A model generated the notes under the pieces. It worked only from the letters and a program-made list of their open reading frames with translations. It was not told where the DNA came from and did no database searches. Position numbers and translations under genes: made by a program. Shown one piece after another: positions 17,211 through 26,457 of a stretch of 64,000 nucleotides of DNA; within the stretch, counting starts at the first letter, position 1, and the number at the start of each line of letters is the position of its first letter. Source of the stretch: Psychrilyobacter atlanticus DSM 19335 (GTDB lineage Bacteria > Fusobacteriota > Fusobacteriia > Fusobacteriales > Fusobacteriaceae); contig NZ_KE384548.1 in assembly GCF_000426625.1 (NCBI RefSeq), positions 964,703 through 1,028,702 on the forward strand, in the 5' to 3' direction.

Positions 17211-17520
17211 TTTTTCCTCCATCTTTCATTAAAAACCATAAAAATTGCCTATATTTAATTTATTACAATGAAGTTATACCATATAATATAATTAAAGTTT
17301 AAATACAAAAAATATACAAAATATAAACTATTCATTTATTAAATAAATCTATATTATCTTTTGATTCAAACCTTATATTATGATATTTTAATCACAGACT
17401 CTGTAATTCAGAGAAATTTTTAGTCAAGTTTCAAAATCATATATTTAATAGTTTAATGAAACATTTTGTGTGGAAAAATAAGAAGCATATTAATCAATCA
17501 TTTATACTCTTAAAATCATA
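17076..17520. repeat. Paralogous locus A (partner at 26323-26830)
   Basis: Beyond the microprotein frame the upstream 300 bp also resemble the second locus, for example AATGAAGTTATACCA, AATTTAAATACAAAAAATAT or near-match, GATATTTTAATCA, and AAACnTTTTGTnTGnAAAA. There is no longer ORF in 17211-17623; the conserved part beyond the promoter suggests regulatory sequence or an untranslated RNA. Confidence 0.7.
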
Positions 17521-17623
17521 TCTAATGCTGCATTCATTTTAATCATCAAAGTTTAATACAACATATAAAAATTTTATACTAAATACTATGATTGATTGGA
17601 TAAATTTAGTTTTTTCAATCATT

Positions 17624-18469
17624 TTACTTTGTTATGTAAGCATTTCCATGGACCTCATTGATATCATGTGCAGTTATAAATGAATTTTGATCTATAGAAT
17701 CTACATATTTTTTTAATTCAAAAAATTCTCTTTTTTTTAGAACAGTCATTATTATGGCGTTGTCAAACTCGGAAGATCCGTTTTTTGCATAATATATAGA
17801 GATTTTACCCCCAAATATATTTGTTATGTAGGTTCTAATCTCCTTAATTTTTTTACTGCTTATTATTACCTGCTGATAAAGGTTAAATTTTTCCATAATG
17901 AAATTTATACTAATACAAAGCATACATACTCCAAGCATTGCATACATTCCTTTTTCAATTCCAAAAGTTTTTATAGCAGCTAATATTATAAACATATCTA
18001 CCAAAAAAACAGCATGTCCCATTTTTACTTTAAAATACTTATTTATTATCTTTACTGCTATGTCTAGCCCTCCTGTAGATGCCTCATGGGAAAATGCGAT
18101 TGCCATACCGGCTCCACACATCAATATTCCAAATATGAGCTGAATCAATATATCATGACTCACAGGTCCTGATATTGGAAAATATATCTGCATTATGGAT
18201 ATAAAAAATGAAGTTGTAAAACTGCAAAATATAGTCTTAATTCCAAATACAGGCCCTATCATAAAAAAACCTATTATATATAACACTATATCCATAATCA
18301 TCATTAAAAATCCTATATTTACATCTGGAAAATAATTCATTACTATTATGGCTATTCCTGTAGTCCCTCCTGCTGCAATTTCATTTGGAGCCAAGAAATA
18401 ATATACTCCTGCTGCAACTAAAAATGCTGCTAAAATTAAAATTACTAATTCCCTTATAATATTTTTCAT
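17624..18469 (-). CDS. YitT family membrane protein
   Basis: 281 aa. Five to six membrane segments (residues about 5-190, YitT/DUF161) followed by a cytosolic DUF2179 domain (about 195-281: QQVIISSKKIKEIRTYITNIFGGKISIYYAKNG). GGTTGIAIIV and the repeated S-ASTGGLDIAVKII are family signatures. Function of the family is unsettled. It follows the DUF169 gene on the same strand, 86 bp away, with its own ribosome site; it may end the transporter transcript or stand alone. Confidence 0.88.
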   Translation of the reverse strand: MKNIIRELVILILAAFLVAAGVYYFLAPNEIAAGGTTGIAIIVMNYFPDVNIGFLMMIMDIVLYIIGFFMIGPVFGIKTIFCSFTTSFFISIMQIYFPISGPVSHDILIQLIFGILMCGAGMAIAFSHEASTGGLDIAVKIINKYFKVKMGHAVFLVDMFIILAAIKTFGIEKGMYAMLGVCMLCISINFIMEKFNLYQQVIISSKKIKEIRTYITNIFGGKISIYYAKNGSSEFDNAIIMTVLKKREFFELKKYVDSIDQNSFITAHDINEVHGNAYITK

Positions 18470-18555
18470 TCTTCCCTTCCCTTTCTAATTAAATTTTTAT
18501 ATTTAAAATTCAATCTCCATAACCTGCTTTTTCATCTAGGCTGTAGATAGACAAT

Positions 18556-19380
18556 TTATTGTTCCTCTCTTCTTTTAAAATGTGCAAAATCATGCTTGTG
18601 CATATTATCTCCATAATTTTTATTGTATATGATTTCAACATCAGAGACTCCATTTTCATTGAGCTTTTCCTCTATCACTTTTTTTCTTATATTAGGCTCT
18701 GCCGGTGTAACTGTTTTACAGAGTCCATCAACTACTTCCAAAAATTTTCTTAGAGGTATTCCAATTCCAATCTCATCTTCATTAAAACCACTTCTACGGG
18801 TACCTACACACAGAAGTGAAATATTAATATCATTTTCAGCATATGGATGTGCTGTACATTCGGCACACATAGCCTGGCTTCCTATAAACTTATACCCTGC
18901 ATGTGTCCCATATTTATAGGCGTGCCCCTGGATAAATCTCATTGTATTGAATGTATTTGTGGCAACAATTACCACATGGGGTTCCACATTAAACTCCTCT
19001 AAAGGCATTATTTCCACACCATAGGACTTGTGATTACATTTTGAAATACTATCAGTAACTTCCTTTGCTGTAGGCATATCCTGATACAGCCCGCATTCTC
19101 CATAATAATGCCCCGAAGTATACCAGTCATCCATATCTACAATCCCAAGAACTCTGGCGGCAGCAAAACATCCAAAGTTATCAAAATCCACCTTGAGTTT
19201 ATCGCCATTCATTGCACGATTAATCATCTTACAGTAAGGCATCCTTCCTTTTGGTTTTTCTGCCTGAGCATCCTCAAACTCCTCCACTGTAAATAAAAAC
19301 CTAACTCCAACTACTTTTCTTTGTAAATCTAAAACACAATTCATTTTTTTTACTGCCTCTATATATTTTTCTTTTTTCAT
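18556..19380 (-). CDS. DUF169 family protein
   Basis: 274 aa soluble protein of the DUF169 family (PF02596). Cysteine-rich: PYCKM, NFGCFAAARVLG, GECGLYQ, KCNHKSYG, SQAMCAECTAHPY, LLCVGTRR. The CAEC and spaced Cys suggest a metal or cluster site. The N-terminus (RKVVGVRFLF) is typical. No function is established. It is the last gene behind an oligopeptide-type ABC system, separated from the binding-protein gene by a stable hairpin, suggesting expression at a lower level from the same message. Confidence 0.85.
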   Translation of the reverse strand: MKKEKYIEAVKKMNCVLDLQRKVVGVRFLFTVEEFEDAQAEKPKGRMPYCKMINRAMNGDKLKVDFDNFGCFAAARVLGIVDMDDWYTSGHYYGECGLYQDMPTAKEVTDSISKCNHKSYGVEIMPLEEFNVEPHVVIVATNTFNTMRFIQGHAYKYGTHAGYKFIGSQAMCAECTAHPYAENDINISLLCVGTRRSGFNEDEIGIGIPLRKFLEVVDGLCKTVTPAEPNIRKKVIEEKLNENGVSDVEIIYNKNYGDNMHKHDFAHFKRREEQ

Positions 19381-19446
19381 AAAAATCGACTCTCCTTTAA
19401 TAAATGACAGACCCTATATAGACCGTTCTTAATAAATAAACAAATT

Positions 19447-19480
19447 TTAAGGGAACAGCCAACATAGCAGTTCCCTTAAA
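19447..19480 (-). terminator. Intercistronic hairpin behind the binding-protein gene
   Basis: TTTAAGGGAAC / GTTCCCTTAAA perfect 11-bp stem. The following minus-strand sequence is only weakly T-rich, so this is either a leaky terminator or an mRNA 3'-protecting hairpin that keeps the binding protein in excess. Confidence 0.7.
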
Positions 19481-19487
19481 TCAAATT

Positions 19488-21107
19488 CTATTTTTTCTCT
19501 ATCCATGTATTCCAAAAGAACGGTTGGCAGAAGTTAGCATACCCTTTGAGTGAGCTGTTTGCAATGTGCATCCTGCTGTATTCAACAGTTTTTATATATG
19601 GTAATGTTTCCCATGTTTTATTATAGAATTCTTTTACTATCTCAAATCTTTTTTTCTTATCCGTTTCTATCATCATCCTTTCAAATATTTTATCCATGGC
19701 ACGGGAATCATCGTCATCCCAGTTTGAAATCCATGCATTTGTTCCTGTCCATGCTCCCTCAACCTGAGGATCTGGACAAGTCATATAAAAGTACGAAAGA
19801 TGCAGATTCCACCCTTCTTTCTTTGAACGTCTTTCAACAACTGTAGGTCTGTCAAAAAGCTCTATTTTAACATTGAATCCCACCTTTTCAAGCTGCTCTT
19901 TTAGGGCTATTGCTCCATATTTTTCAACTTTATTATCCTGCCCACTGACTATCACTATAGGTGTTCCGTCATAACCGGCTTTTTTTAGAAGATCTTTTGC
20001 CTTCTTAGGATCATAGTTGTTATATACTCCTGCTCCTGAATTTTCTTCATACCATACTGTCCCTTTAGGGTATATACATCCATCTACAGTCCAAAAATTT
20101 TCATTACCTATCATTGTCCTTCCAAGTTCTTCCATATCTATAGCTGCTGCAAGAGCTCTCCTTGCGTATATGTTATTAAATGGAGGAGTACCACAGTTTA
20201 TTATCAGCATTTCCATCCCATCTGGTTTAACTATTATAGGTTCTACACTGGGATCGTCTACAACTATTTTATATTGATCCTGAGGAGCTTCTTCCGCAAA
20301 TTGAAATTCTCCAGTTTGAACCCCGGCAATTCTTGTAGCCTGCTCAGAAACCGATTTTATTATTATTTTATCTGCATAGGCTACCCTCTTACCTGCAAGA
20401 CCTGATGCCGGTTTATCACTTGGAACATAGTCATCAAACCTTTCTAATCTAACCTCTTGATCTGGAATCCATTTTATAAATTTATAAGGCCCTGTTCCTA
20501 TGTGTTCCCTCATTATATTATCACCGTATTTTTCTACAAGCTCCTTTGGTCTTATAACAAGTTTTTGATTTGAAACATGTGATCCTAAAATACTGATGAA
20601 GGGAGCATAAGCCCTCTTAAATATAAATGTCAGTTCATATGGCCCTACTACTTCTAATTTATCAAAATAAGGAGCAATCATATTACCTGCGTCATTATTT
20701 TTTAACCATCTGTTGAATGAAGCTACTACATCTTCTGAGGTCATTTCCTTTCCATTATGAAAAAGAACTCCCTTTCTAAGCTTAATATCATAAACTTTTC
20801 CCCCATCTCTTATTTCATAACTCTCAGCGAGATAAGGTTGAGGCTCAAAATTTGCATCAAATTCAAATAACCCCTCATAGACATGATTCATTATTGAAGA
20901 TATTGCCCAATCGGTAGATTTGTCACTGTCAAGATGAGGAGGTGTCATTTTTTGTGCCACCACTATTGTCCCACCAAATTTACTATTCTTAACCGAACCC
21001 TGTTTTTCTTGTTTGTCATCTTTTTCTGAAGAACATGCTACAAAAGTTGCAGCAATAATTAGTGTTAAAACAAAATTTAAAATTGTTTTAATTTTTTTAT
21101 TTATCAT
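19488..21107 (-). CDS. Peptide-type ABC substrate-binding lipoprotein
   Basis: 539 aa, family 5 solute-binding protein. Lipobox near residue 26 (AATFVAC-SSEKDD). Family signatures: YDIKLRKGVLFHNGKEMTSEDVVASFNRW near 84-112, GTGPYKFIKWIPDQEVRLERFDDY near 200, and RRALAAAIDMEELGRTMIG near 315. Binds peptides, nickel or similar ligands outside the cytoplasmic membrane. Fifth gene of the 25149-19488 transport operon, 49 bp after the second ATPase. Confidence 0.93.
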   Translation of the reverse strand: MINKKIKTILNFVLTLIIAATFVACSSEKDDKQEKQGSVKNSKFGGTIVVAQKMTPPHLDSDKSTDWAISSIMNHVYEGLFEFDANFEPQPYLAESYEIRDGGKVYDIKLRKGVLFHNGKEMTSEDVVASFNRWLKNNDAGNMIAPYFDKLEVVGPYELTFIFKRAYAPFISILGSHVSNQKLVIRPKELVEKYGDNIMREHIGTGPYKFIKWIPDQEVRLERFDDYVPSDKPASGLAGKRVAYADKIIIKSVSEQATRIAGVQTGEFQFAEEAPQDQYKIVVDDPSVEPIIVKPDGMEMLIINCGTPPFNNIYARRALAAAIDMEELGRTMIGNENFWTVDGCIYPKGTVWYEENSGAGVYNNYDPKKAKDLLKKAGYDGTPIVIVSGQDNKVEKYGAIALKEQLEKVGFNVKIELFDRPTVVERRSKKEGWNLHLSYFYMTCPDPQVEGAWTGTNAWISNWDDDDSRAMDKIFERMMIETDKKKRFEIVKEFYNKTWETLPYIKTVEYSRMHIANSSLKGYANFCQPFFWNTWIEKK

Positions 21108-21156
21108 TTTTCCTTTTCCCCCTTATATATTTTTATTTATCATAAAAGCTGTCAGC

Positions 21157-22137
21157 TTATATTTTTTTAATTTTATCTGTCAAATGACAGGCTACGAAAT
21201 GACCTTTTTTATTTACTTTTAACTCAGGTTCTATCCTTCCACACCTTTCTTCTGCATGGATACACCTCATATGAAATCTACACCCCTTAAGAATATTTAA
21301 AGGATCCGGCATATCCCCCTTCAATATTATCCTTTCTTTCTTTACATTTGGATCAGGAACTGGAATTGCAGAAATTAAAGCCTGTGTATAAGGATGCTTA
21401 GGTTTGCTAAAAATATTTTCTACAGAGGTAATCTCTACTATTTTCCCTAAATACATAACTCCTACCCTGTCACTTATATGCTTTACTACTGAAAGGTCAT
21501 GGGATATAAACATATATGTAAGACCCAGTTCATCTTTCAAATCATTTAATAGATTTATTATTTGGCTCTGTATAGATACGTCCAAAGCAGAAACCGCCTC
21601 ATCACATATAACTAATTTTGGTTTTAAGATCAAGGCTCTGGCAATACATATCCTCTGCCTCTGTCCTCCAGAAAATTCATGGGGATATTTGTCTAAATGA
21701 TATTTATCTAATCCAACCAGCTGGGTTATCTCTTCTACCCTCCTATTTATTTCATGGATATCTTTTAGCCCATGTAACCTAAGTGGTTCTCCTATAAGTT
21801 CCGCCACTCTCATTCTGGGGTTTAAAGATGCAAAGGGGTCTTGAAATACGATCTGCATATCTCTTCTTACCTCTCTCATTTCTGCCTTTGAAAGAGATAG
21901 TATATCGTTTCCGTCAAAATAAATATTTCCTGAATCTGCATCTAAGAGCCGGAGGATAACCCTTCCTAAAGTAGATTTACCACACCCCGATTCCCCTACT
22001 ATTCCTAAGATTTCACCTTTTTTTATGTCAAAACTTACCTTATCCAGAGCTCTCACTTTTTTATTGGTTTTAAAAAACAACCCTTCTGATGCTGAAAAAC
22101 ATTTAGAAATATTTTCTATCTTAAGCAGAGTATTCAT
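21157..22137 (-). CDS. Oligopeptide ABC transporter ATPase (OppF/DppF type)
   Basis: 326 aa. Walker A GESGCGKSTLGR, signature FSGGQRQRICIARAL, Walker B LVICDEAVSALD, then the C-terminal oligopeptide-transporter domain with CRFHMRCIHAEERC, whose Cys residues may hold an Fe-S cluster as in DppD. Powers import with OppD-type partner. Overlaps the preceding ATPase gene by 17 bp. Confidence 0.94.
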   Translation of the reverse strand: MNTLLKIENISKCFSASEGLFFKTNKKVRALDKVSFDIKKGEILGIVGESGCGKSTLGRVILRLLDADSGNIYFDGNDILSLSKAEMREVRRDMQIVFQDPFASLNPRMRVAELIGEPLRLHGLKDIHEINRRVEEITQLVGLDKYHLDKYPHEFSGGQRQRICIARALILKPKLVICDEAVSALDVSIQSQIINLLNDLKDELGLTYMFISHDLSVVKHISDRVGVMYLGKIVEITSVENIFSKPKHPYTQALISAIPVPDPNVKKERIILKGDMPDPLNILKGCRFHMRCIHAEERCGRIEPELKVNKKGHFVACHLTDKIKKI

Positions 22138-23122
22138 CGTTGGCCTCCTCTATATATTCCTGTGTCTCCATCCAACAACTTAGAGATCTATCTCCTATAT
22201 TACAAAGAGGTGGTTCTGAGTTTATACATATTTTTTTTGCAAATTCACACCTAGGATTAAACCGACATCCCACAGGAAATTCTGTAGGTTTTGGTACTAC
22301 CCCCTCTATTGTATTTAATCTTTTATTTGTACTATTTAAAGATGGCATAGATGAAAGCAATCCTCTAGTATAGGGATGCTTAGGATCTTTAAAAATATCC
22401 TGAACTCCTGCTGATTCCACTATCTTACCTGCATACATAACTATGACTTTTTCAGCCATTTCAGCGACTACTCCTAAATCATGAGTTATCAAAAGCATCG
22501 ATGTCCCAATCTCCTCTTTTAGATTTTTTATAAGATCAAGAATTTGTGCCTGTACAGTCACATCCAAAGCTGTAGTTGGTTCATCTGCAATTATTAATTT
22601 TGGTCTGCAGGCCAAAGCCATTGCTATGATTACCCTTTGTCTCATCCCTCCAGACATTTGATGAGGGTATTGCTTTGCTCTCTCTTCCGGAGAAGGAATC
22701 CCGACTATTCGGAGTAATTCAGCTGCTTTTTTAAGACCTTCTTTTCTCTTCATCCCCTGGTGAAGTTCAAATACTTCACTGAGCTGTCTGCCAATTGTAT
22801 ATACTGGATTTAGAGATGTCATGGGCTCTTGGAATATCATAGATATTTCATTTCCCCTTATATTTCTCATTTCTTTTTTTGATCTTTCAAATAAATTATT
22901 TCCTTCAAATATTATTTCTCCGCCTTCTACCTTACCTGGTGGAGATGGAATACATCCTAAGATACTCAGAGCCGTGATACTCTTTCCGCTCCCTGATTCT
23001 CCTACTATTGCAACCGTTTCTCCTTTTTTCACACAAAAACTAATCCCATCTACTGCAGGTATTACCTCCTGGTTTTTATAAAAATAGGTTTTTAAATTTT
23101 TTATTTCTAACAACTTATCCAT
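22121..23122 (-). CDS. Oligopeptide ABC transporter ATPase (OppD/DppD type)
   Basis: 333 aa. Walker [15 protein letters not shown]-loop [12 protein letters not shown], signature [15 protein letters not shown], Walker [13 protein letters not shown], and C-terminal domain with [15 protein letters not shown]. Cytoplasmic energy subunit of the importer; partner of the 21157 ATPase. Gap to the permease is filled by a microprotein gene. Confidence 0.94.
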   Translation of the reverse strand: MDKLLEIKNLKTYFYKNQEVIPAVDGISFCVKKGETVAIVGESGSGKSITALSILGCIPSPPGKVEGGEIIFEGNNLFERSKKEMRNIRGNEISMIFQEPMTSLNPVYTIGRQLSEVFELHQGMKRKEGLKKAAELLRIVGIPSPEERAKQYPHQMSGGMRQRVIIAMALACRPKLIIADEPTTALDVTVQAQILDLIKNLKEEIGTSMLLITHDLGVVAEMAEKVIVMYAGKIVESAGVQDIFKDPKHPYTRGLLSSMPSLNSTNKRLNTIEGVVPKPTEFPVGCRFNPRCEFAKKICINSEPPLCNIGDRSLSCWMETQEYIEEANDEYSA

Positions 23123-23152
23123 TTTTTCTCCTTTAATTTTTATAGCATTTTC

Positions 23153-23314
23153 CTAAAATAAAATACTTAACAGCATAAAAACTGCCATTATTCCCAGCAT
23201 AGAGCAAATAACAATGGGAGCTATTATTGAAAATGCCGCTGCTGCAAGGACAACAGCATCTTTCATCTTTGCATTATTTTTATCTTTTCTGTTATTTAAA
23301 GTTTCATTTTCCAT
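23153..23314 (-). CDS. 53-aa membrane microprotein inside the opp operon
   Basis: Frame from ATG at 23314 to TAG, below usual length cut-offs. A GAGGGG sits 11 bp upstream. The N-terminal 20 residues are charged (MENETLNNRKDKNNAKMKDA), then two hydrophobic stretches (VVLAAAAFSIIAPIVIC and MLGIMAVFMLLSILF) make one or two membrane spans. It fills the otherwise empty 230 bp between permease and ATPase genes, on the same strand. Codon use looks like its neighbours. May assist the permease; unknown. Confidence 0.7.
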   Translation of the reverse strand: MENETLNNRKDKNNAKMKDAVVLAAAAFSIIAPIVICSMLGIMAVFMLLSILF

Positions 23315-23350
23315 TTTTCTTCCCCTCTCATTTTTTTAATCATAGATAGC

Positions 23351-24199
23351 CTATACCTTGAGCCTAGGGTCCAAATAATCTCTAAGTCCATCTCCTAAAA
23401 GGTTAAGTCCTAAAACTGTAACCATTATAGCTGCTCCAGGAAATATCATCTCCCAGGGAGCTATACTCATAAATGACCTACCTTCAGTAATCATCCCGCC
23501 CCAGCTTGGGTGTGGTGGTTCTATTCCCATCCCTAAAAAACTTAAAGCCGCTTCATCTAATATTGCTACAGCAAAAGTGAATGTAGCCTGCACTATTATT
23601 GGTGACAACGAATTGAGGAGTATATACCTAAAAAGTATATGTCCATCTTTTGCTCCTGATGATTTGGCAGATTCAACGCATTCCCATTCTTTGCCTGTAA
23701 GAACACATCCTCTTACGACTCTCGCCATCTGAGGAAAATAGGCAAATGATAGTGCCAAAATTATATTTAATTTCCCGGCTCCCCAGACAGCTGCTAAAAT
23801 TATCGCTATTATTATTCCTGGAAATGCCATGAATCCATCTAAAATTCTCATAATAAAATTATCGAATTTATGATAATATCCAGCTATTAATCCTATTAAT
23901 CCACCCATAAATGTACTGAGTACGACTACTGAAATCCCAATCTGCATAGATATCCTTGCCCCATAAACCAATCGGCTCATAACATCTCTTCCAAAATGAT
24001 CAGTTCCCATAGGATGGATCAATGAAGGAGGCAAAAGCCTATCCTTTCCGTTTACTTCCAAAGGATCAAATTTAGTTAGGAGGGGAGCTGCCACAGCAGT
24101 CAGAAAAACTAATGCTATAACTACCCCTCCTATGGCTATATAAGGATGTTTTTTTATTTCCAAAATCATTTGTTTTATATCTTTTCCCACTATTAACAC
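23351..24199 (-). CDS. Oligopeptide ABC permease (OppC/DppC type)
   Basis: 282 aa, six membrane segments. N-terminal IAIGGVVIALVFLTAVAAPLL, then GTDHFGRDVMSRLVYGARISM, and the EAA loop ESAKSSGAKDGHILFRYILLNSLSPIIV. SLGMGIEPPHPSWGGMI near the C-terminus is typical of DppC. Forms the channel with the permease encoded 5 bp upstream. Confidence 0.95.
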   Translation of the reverse strand: MLIVGKDIKQMILEIKKHPYIAIGGVVIALVFLTAVAAPLLTKFDPLEVNGKDRLLPPSLIHPMGTDHFGRDVMSRLVYGARISMQIGISVVVLSTFMGGLIGLIAGYYHKFDNFIMRILDGFMAFPGIIIAIILAAVWGAGKLNIILALSFAYFPQMARVVRGCVLTGKEWECVESAKSSGAKDGHILFRYILLNSLSPIIVQATFTFAVAILDEAALSFLGMGIEPPHPSWGGMITEGRSFMSIAPWEMIFPGAAIMVTVLGLNLLGDGLRDYLDPRLKV

Positions 24200-24204
24200 T
24201 CCTC

Positions 24205-25149
24205 TTATTTATATTTAATTTTTGGATTTAAAAATGCATAACTCACATCTACAACTATATTTATAACCACATAGACCAAAGCCGTAAATATCATACTGCC
24301 CTGTATTACAGGATAATCCCTCTTCATTATCGAATTAACAGCCAAACTCCCTGTTCCCGGTATGTTAAAAACAGTTTCTACAACCCATGTTCCACCTAAA
24401 AGTACGGCCATGCTAAATCCTATAACTGTCACAACTGGTATCATGGCATTTTTTAAAGCATGTCTTATAATCACAAATTTTTCCGCTACTCCTTTTGCCA
24501 TAGCAGTTCTTATGTAATCTTGTCTGAGTACATCTAACATCGCACTCCTTGTCATCCTAGCTATTATTCCCCCTTGCATAAATCCAAGAGTTAATCCCGG
24601 CAGAACAAGATATTTTATGACTCCTATCCCGGATTCTTCTATGGGAACATACCCTTGGACAGGAAACCAGTGAAGTTTCACAGAAAATAAATATATAAGC
24701 ATAATAGAGAGCCAAAAGCTGGGTATTGAAACTCCCGCCAAAGATATTCCTATGGCTGACTGATCCATCCAGCTTCTATGTTTAACTGCTGCTATTACTC
24801 CAAGGGGTATCCCTATCAACAATCCTATACTCTCTCCCACAAGGGCCAGCATAAATGTTGGTTCCAGCCTTGAAAAAATAGCTGTTGACACTTTTTCATG
24901 CAAAAATAAAGATTCTCCTAGATCTCCCCTTATTATTCTTGAAAGCCACTCTCCAAACTGTGTAAAAAATGGCTTATCATATCCAAGATGATGCTTCATA
25001 GCAGATACCTGTTTTTCCGTTGCAAAATCTCCCATCATCATTCTGACAGGGTCCCCGGGCATTATGTGGGTAATTAAAAAAGAGAGGATCATTACCACAG
25101 CTATTACTGGTATAAGCATAAATAGCCTTTTCATTATGTATCTAATCAT
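24205..25149 (-). CDS. Oligopeptide ABC permease (OppB/DppB type)
   Basis: 314 aa, six membrane segments, MPGDPVRMMMGDFATEKQVSAM near residue 30 and the EAA loop RTAMAKGVAEKFVIIRHALKNAMIPVVTV. First gene of the operon oppB-oppC-microprotein-oppD-oppF-binding protein-DUF169. The nearest convincing promoter is some 500 bp upstream at 25667-25696. Confidence 0.95.
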   Translation of the reverse strand: MIRYIMKRLFMLIPVIAVVMILSFLITHIMPGDPVRMMMGDFATEKQVSAMKHHLGYDKPFFTQFGEWLSRIIRGDLGESLFLHEKVSTAIFSRLEPTFMLALVGESIGLLIGIPLGVIAAVKHRSWMDQSAIGISLAGVSIPSFWLSIMLIYLFSVKLHWFPVQGYVPIEESGIGVIKYLVLPGLTLGFMQGGIIARMTRSAMLDVLRQDYIRTAMAKGVAEKFVIIRHALKNAMIPVVTVIGFSMAVLLGGTWVVETVFNIPGTGSLAVNSIMKRDYPVIQGSMIFTALVYVVINIVVDVSYAFLNPKIKYK

Positions 25150-25239
25150 TGTTCAATACTCCTTATATTTTTTAGTTTTACAATAATTTTAGTTCCTGAT
25201 ATTGTTTAATTTTTCTATGATTTAAAAAAACGGTACAAC

Positions 25240-25335
25240 AAAAAAAGGAACGTGACGTTCCATCCAGTTAGGCATAACCTAAGCTTTTATAGATTTTAAT
25301 GTATCGAAGAATTATTTCTTATATAGCAAAAAAGA
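25240..25335 (+). repeat. Dispersed palindromic element, copy 3
   Basis: Core GGAACGTGACGTTCC at 25247-25261 is a perfect palindrome; the change of C to G at position 2 is matched in the other arm, a compensating pair relative to GCAACGT/ACGTTGC. Tail CATCCAGTTAGGCATAACCT, then TTTTATAGATTTTAATG, ending near TTTCTTATATAGCAAAAAA. Confidence 0.85.
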
Positions 25336-25666
25336 AGTTTCTCTGTCTCTATAATTGATAATTTTTCATCTAAAAAAGCCCCATAACTAGTGGCATAAAA
25401 TATAAATCCCTTTGGGATTTGGTTCTTAAAAAGTTGAATTTTATTTGAAAATTTAAAAATGATCTGTACAAAAAAAAGAATGAATAGGTGTAGCTCTAAA
25501 AACTACAGGAAAAGAAAGATATTAATTTATCTAAACTAGTTTTATTCATGTTATCCGTTTGCAATAGATCCCATAACTTCCACCGGAAGTTTTAATCAAT
25601 TGTCACTTTCATTGAAAAAATTTCATGTTTCCTCCTAAATTGTATTTTATTAGTTAATTTCGTCTT

Positions 25667-25696
25667 ATCTTACAGCACATCTAAAGAAAATGTCAA
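25667..25696 (-). promoter_or_regulatory. Candidate promoter for the opp operon
   Basis: Minus strand TTGACA (25691-25696), 18-bp spacer, TAAGAT (25667-25672). Strong match, but about 510 nt from the oppB start codon. Confidence 0.6.
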
Positions 25697-26032
25697 TATC
25701 ATTTTAAATATTAATTTATTAAAATCTCCTTATAATTAAAAAAATACTGAATTATAACCATACTAAACTAAATATGTCCAAATTTTTGAGAATAAATATT
25801 ATTAAGATTAATTTTTTTTATTGAAAAAATTTACAACAAATAGTATAATTTAATAAAAAATTAACCATATACTAATTATTTTTTAAATATCTACTTTCAT
25901 GACCTTTAATAGACTACATCCAGATATGAATCAGCATTCAGGTAAAGTCTAAATAGTGCAGTTCAAGAATGTCTAATTAAGATATTTTTATTGTCTTGAA
26001 TCACACCATTCAGAATTTAAAGGGGGTCACTT

Positions 26033-26245
26033 ATGTTAGATTTGAGTAAATCAATCGGTTTTGATAGAGTGAATATTAAAACGAATATTATGAACTGTTC
26101 TAAAGAGTATGGCATTGAGTATGAAGATGTAAAAATTGTTTCTTCAAATGAAAGATTTATTGTCCTAGAAACTCCAGAAAATACAAATATTATTCTTTCT
26201 ACAAATTCAATTCAATACATTGAAAAATTTATTCAACATTTTTAA
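26033..26245 (+). CDS. Unknown 70-aa protein
   Basis: Not recognised. 70 aa, no signal or membrane segment; alternating beta pattern (VKIVSSNERFIVLETPENTNIILSTNSIQYIEKFI). Supported by AAAGGGGG ribosome site and by a terminator right after the stop. Lies beside the second 44-aa microprotein locus, converging on it. Upstream sequence is AT-rich and I see no clear promoter. Confidence 0.65.
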   Translation: MLDLSKSIGFDRVNIKTNIMNCSKEYGIEYEDVKIVSSNERFIVLETPENTNIILSTNSIQYIEKFIQHF

Positions 26246-26253
26246 AAAGTAAT

Positions 26254-26282
26254 AAAAAAAGAGACTTGAACGTCTCTTTTTT
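26254..26282. terminator. Bidirectional terminator
   Basis: AAAAAAGAGAC...GTCTCTTTTTT stem between the 70-aa gene (plus) and microprotein B (minus). Confidence 0.85.
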
Positions 26283-26322
26283 ATTGCTCATATATATTAC
26301 TCTTAAATTATCTGATTATTTT

Positions 26323-26457
26323 CTAGACCTGTAAACGAAAAGATAAATTAACCAGCCCAACAAATGTCATTGTTAGAGCTCCTCCTATAATCGAAGCCTT
26401 TGCTCCCACTCTTAACCCACCAAAATCACTCTTAAATTTTTCTATTGATTCTTTCAT
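26323..26457 (-). CDS. 44-aa hydrophobic microprotein B
   Basis: ATG at 26457 to TAG, 44 codons, paralogue of the protein at 17076-17210. N-terminus MKESIEKFKSDFGGLRVGAK, then hydrophobic ASIIGGALTMTFVGLVNL and the shared end SFRL. Same ribosome-site spacing, same conserved TGGTATAAC box (minus strand, 26522-26530) and same terminator arrangement as A. Substitutions are conservative (Ala/Ser, Ile/Val, Ser/Thr), as in a protein under selection. Confidence 0.75.
   Translation of the reverse strand: MKESIEKFKSDFGGLRVGAKASIIGGALTMTFVGLVNLSFRLQV

Larger units (their letters stand above)
25150..26032. other. Long intergenic region upstream of the opp operon
   Basis: No substantial gene. Holds copy 3 of the dispersed element (25240-25335), a hairpin AAATCCC-TTT-GGGATTT (25408-25425), a hairpin AACTTCC/GGAAGTT (25576-25592), a six-codon frame with a perfect AGGAGG (minus, 25609-25626, MKFFQ) overlapping a second tiny frame (MKVTID), and a minus-strand promoter. 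It looks like a long structured leader or a decayed gene. Confidence 0.55.

Noticed and set aside
25409-25527. Seventeen-codon minus-strand frame (MNKTSLDKL...) in the opp leader
   Set aside because: No ribosome site and no similarity seen; probably chance.
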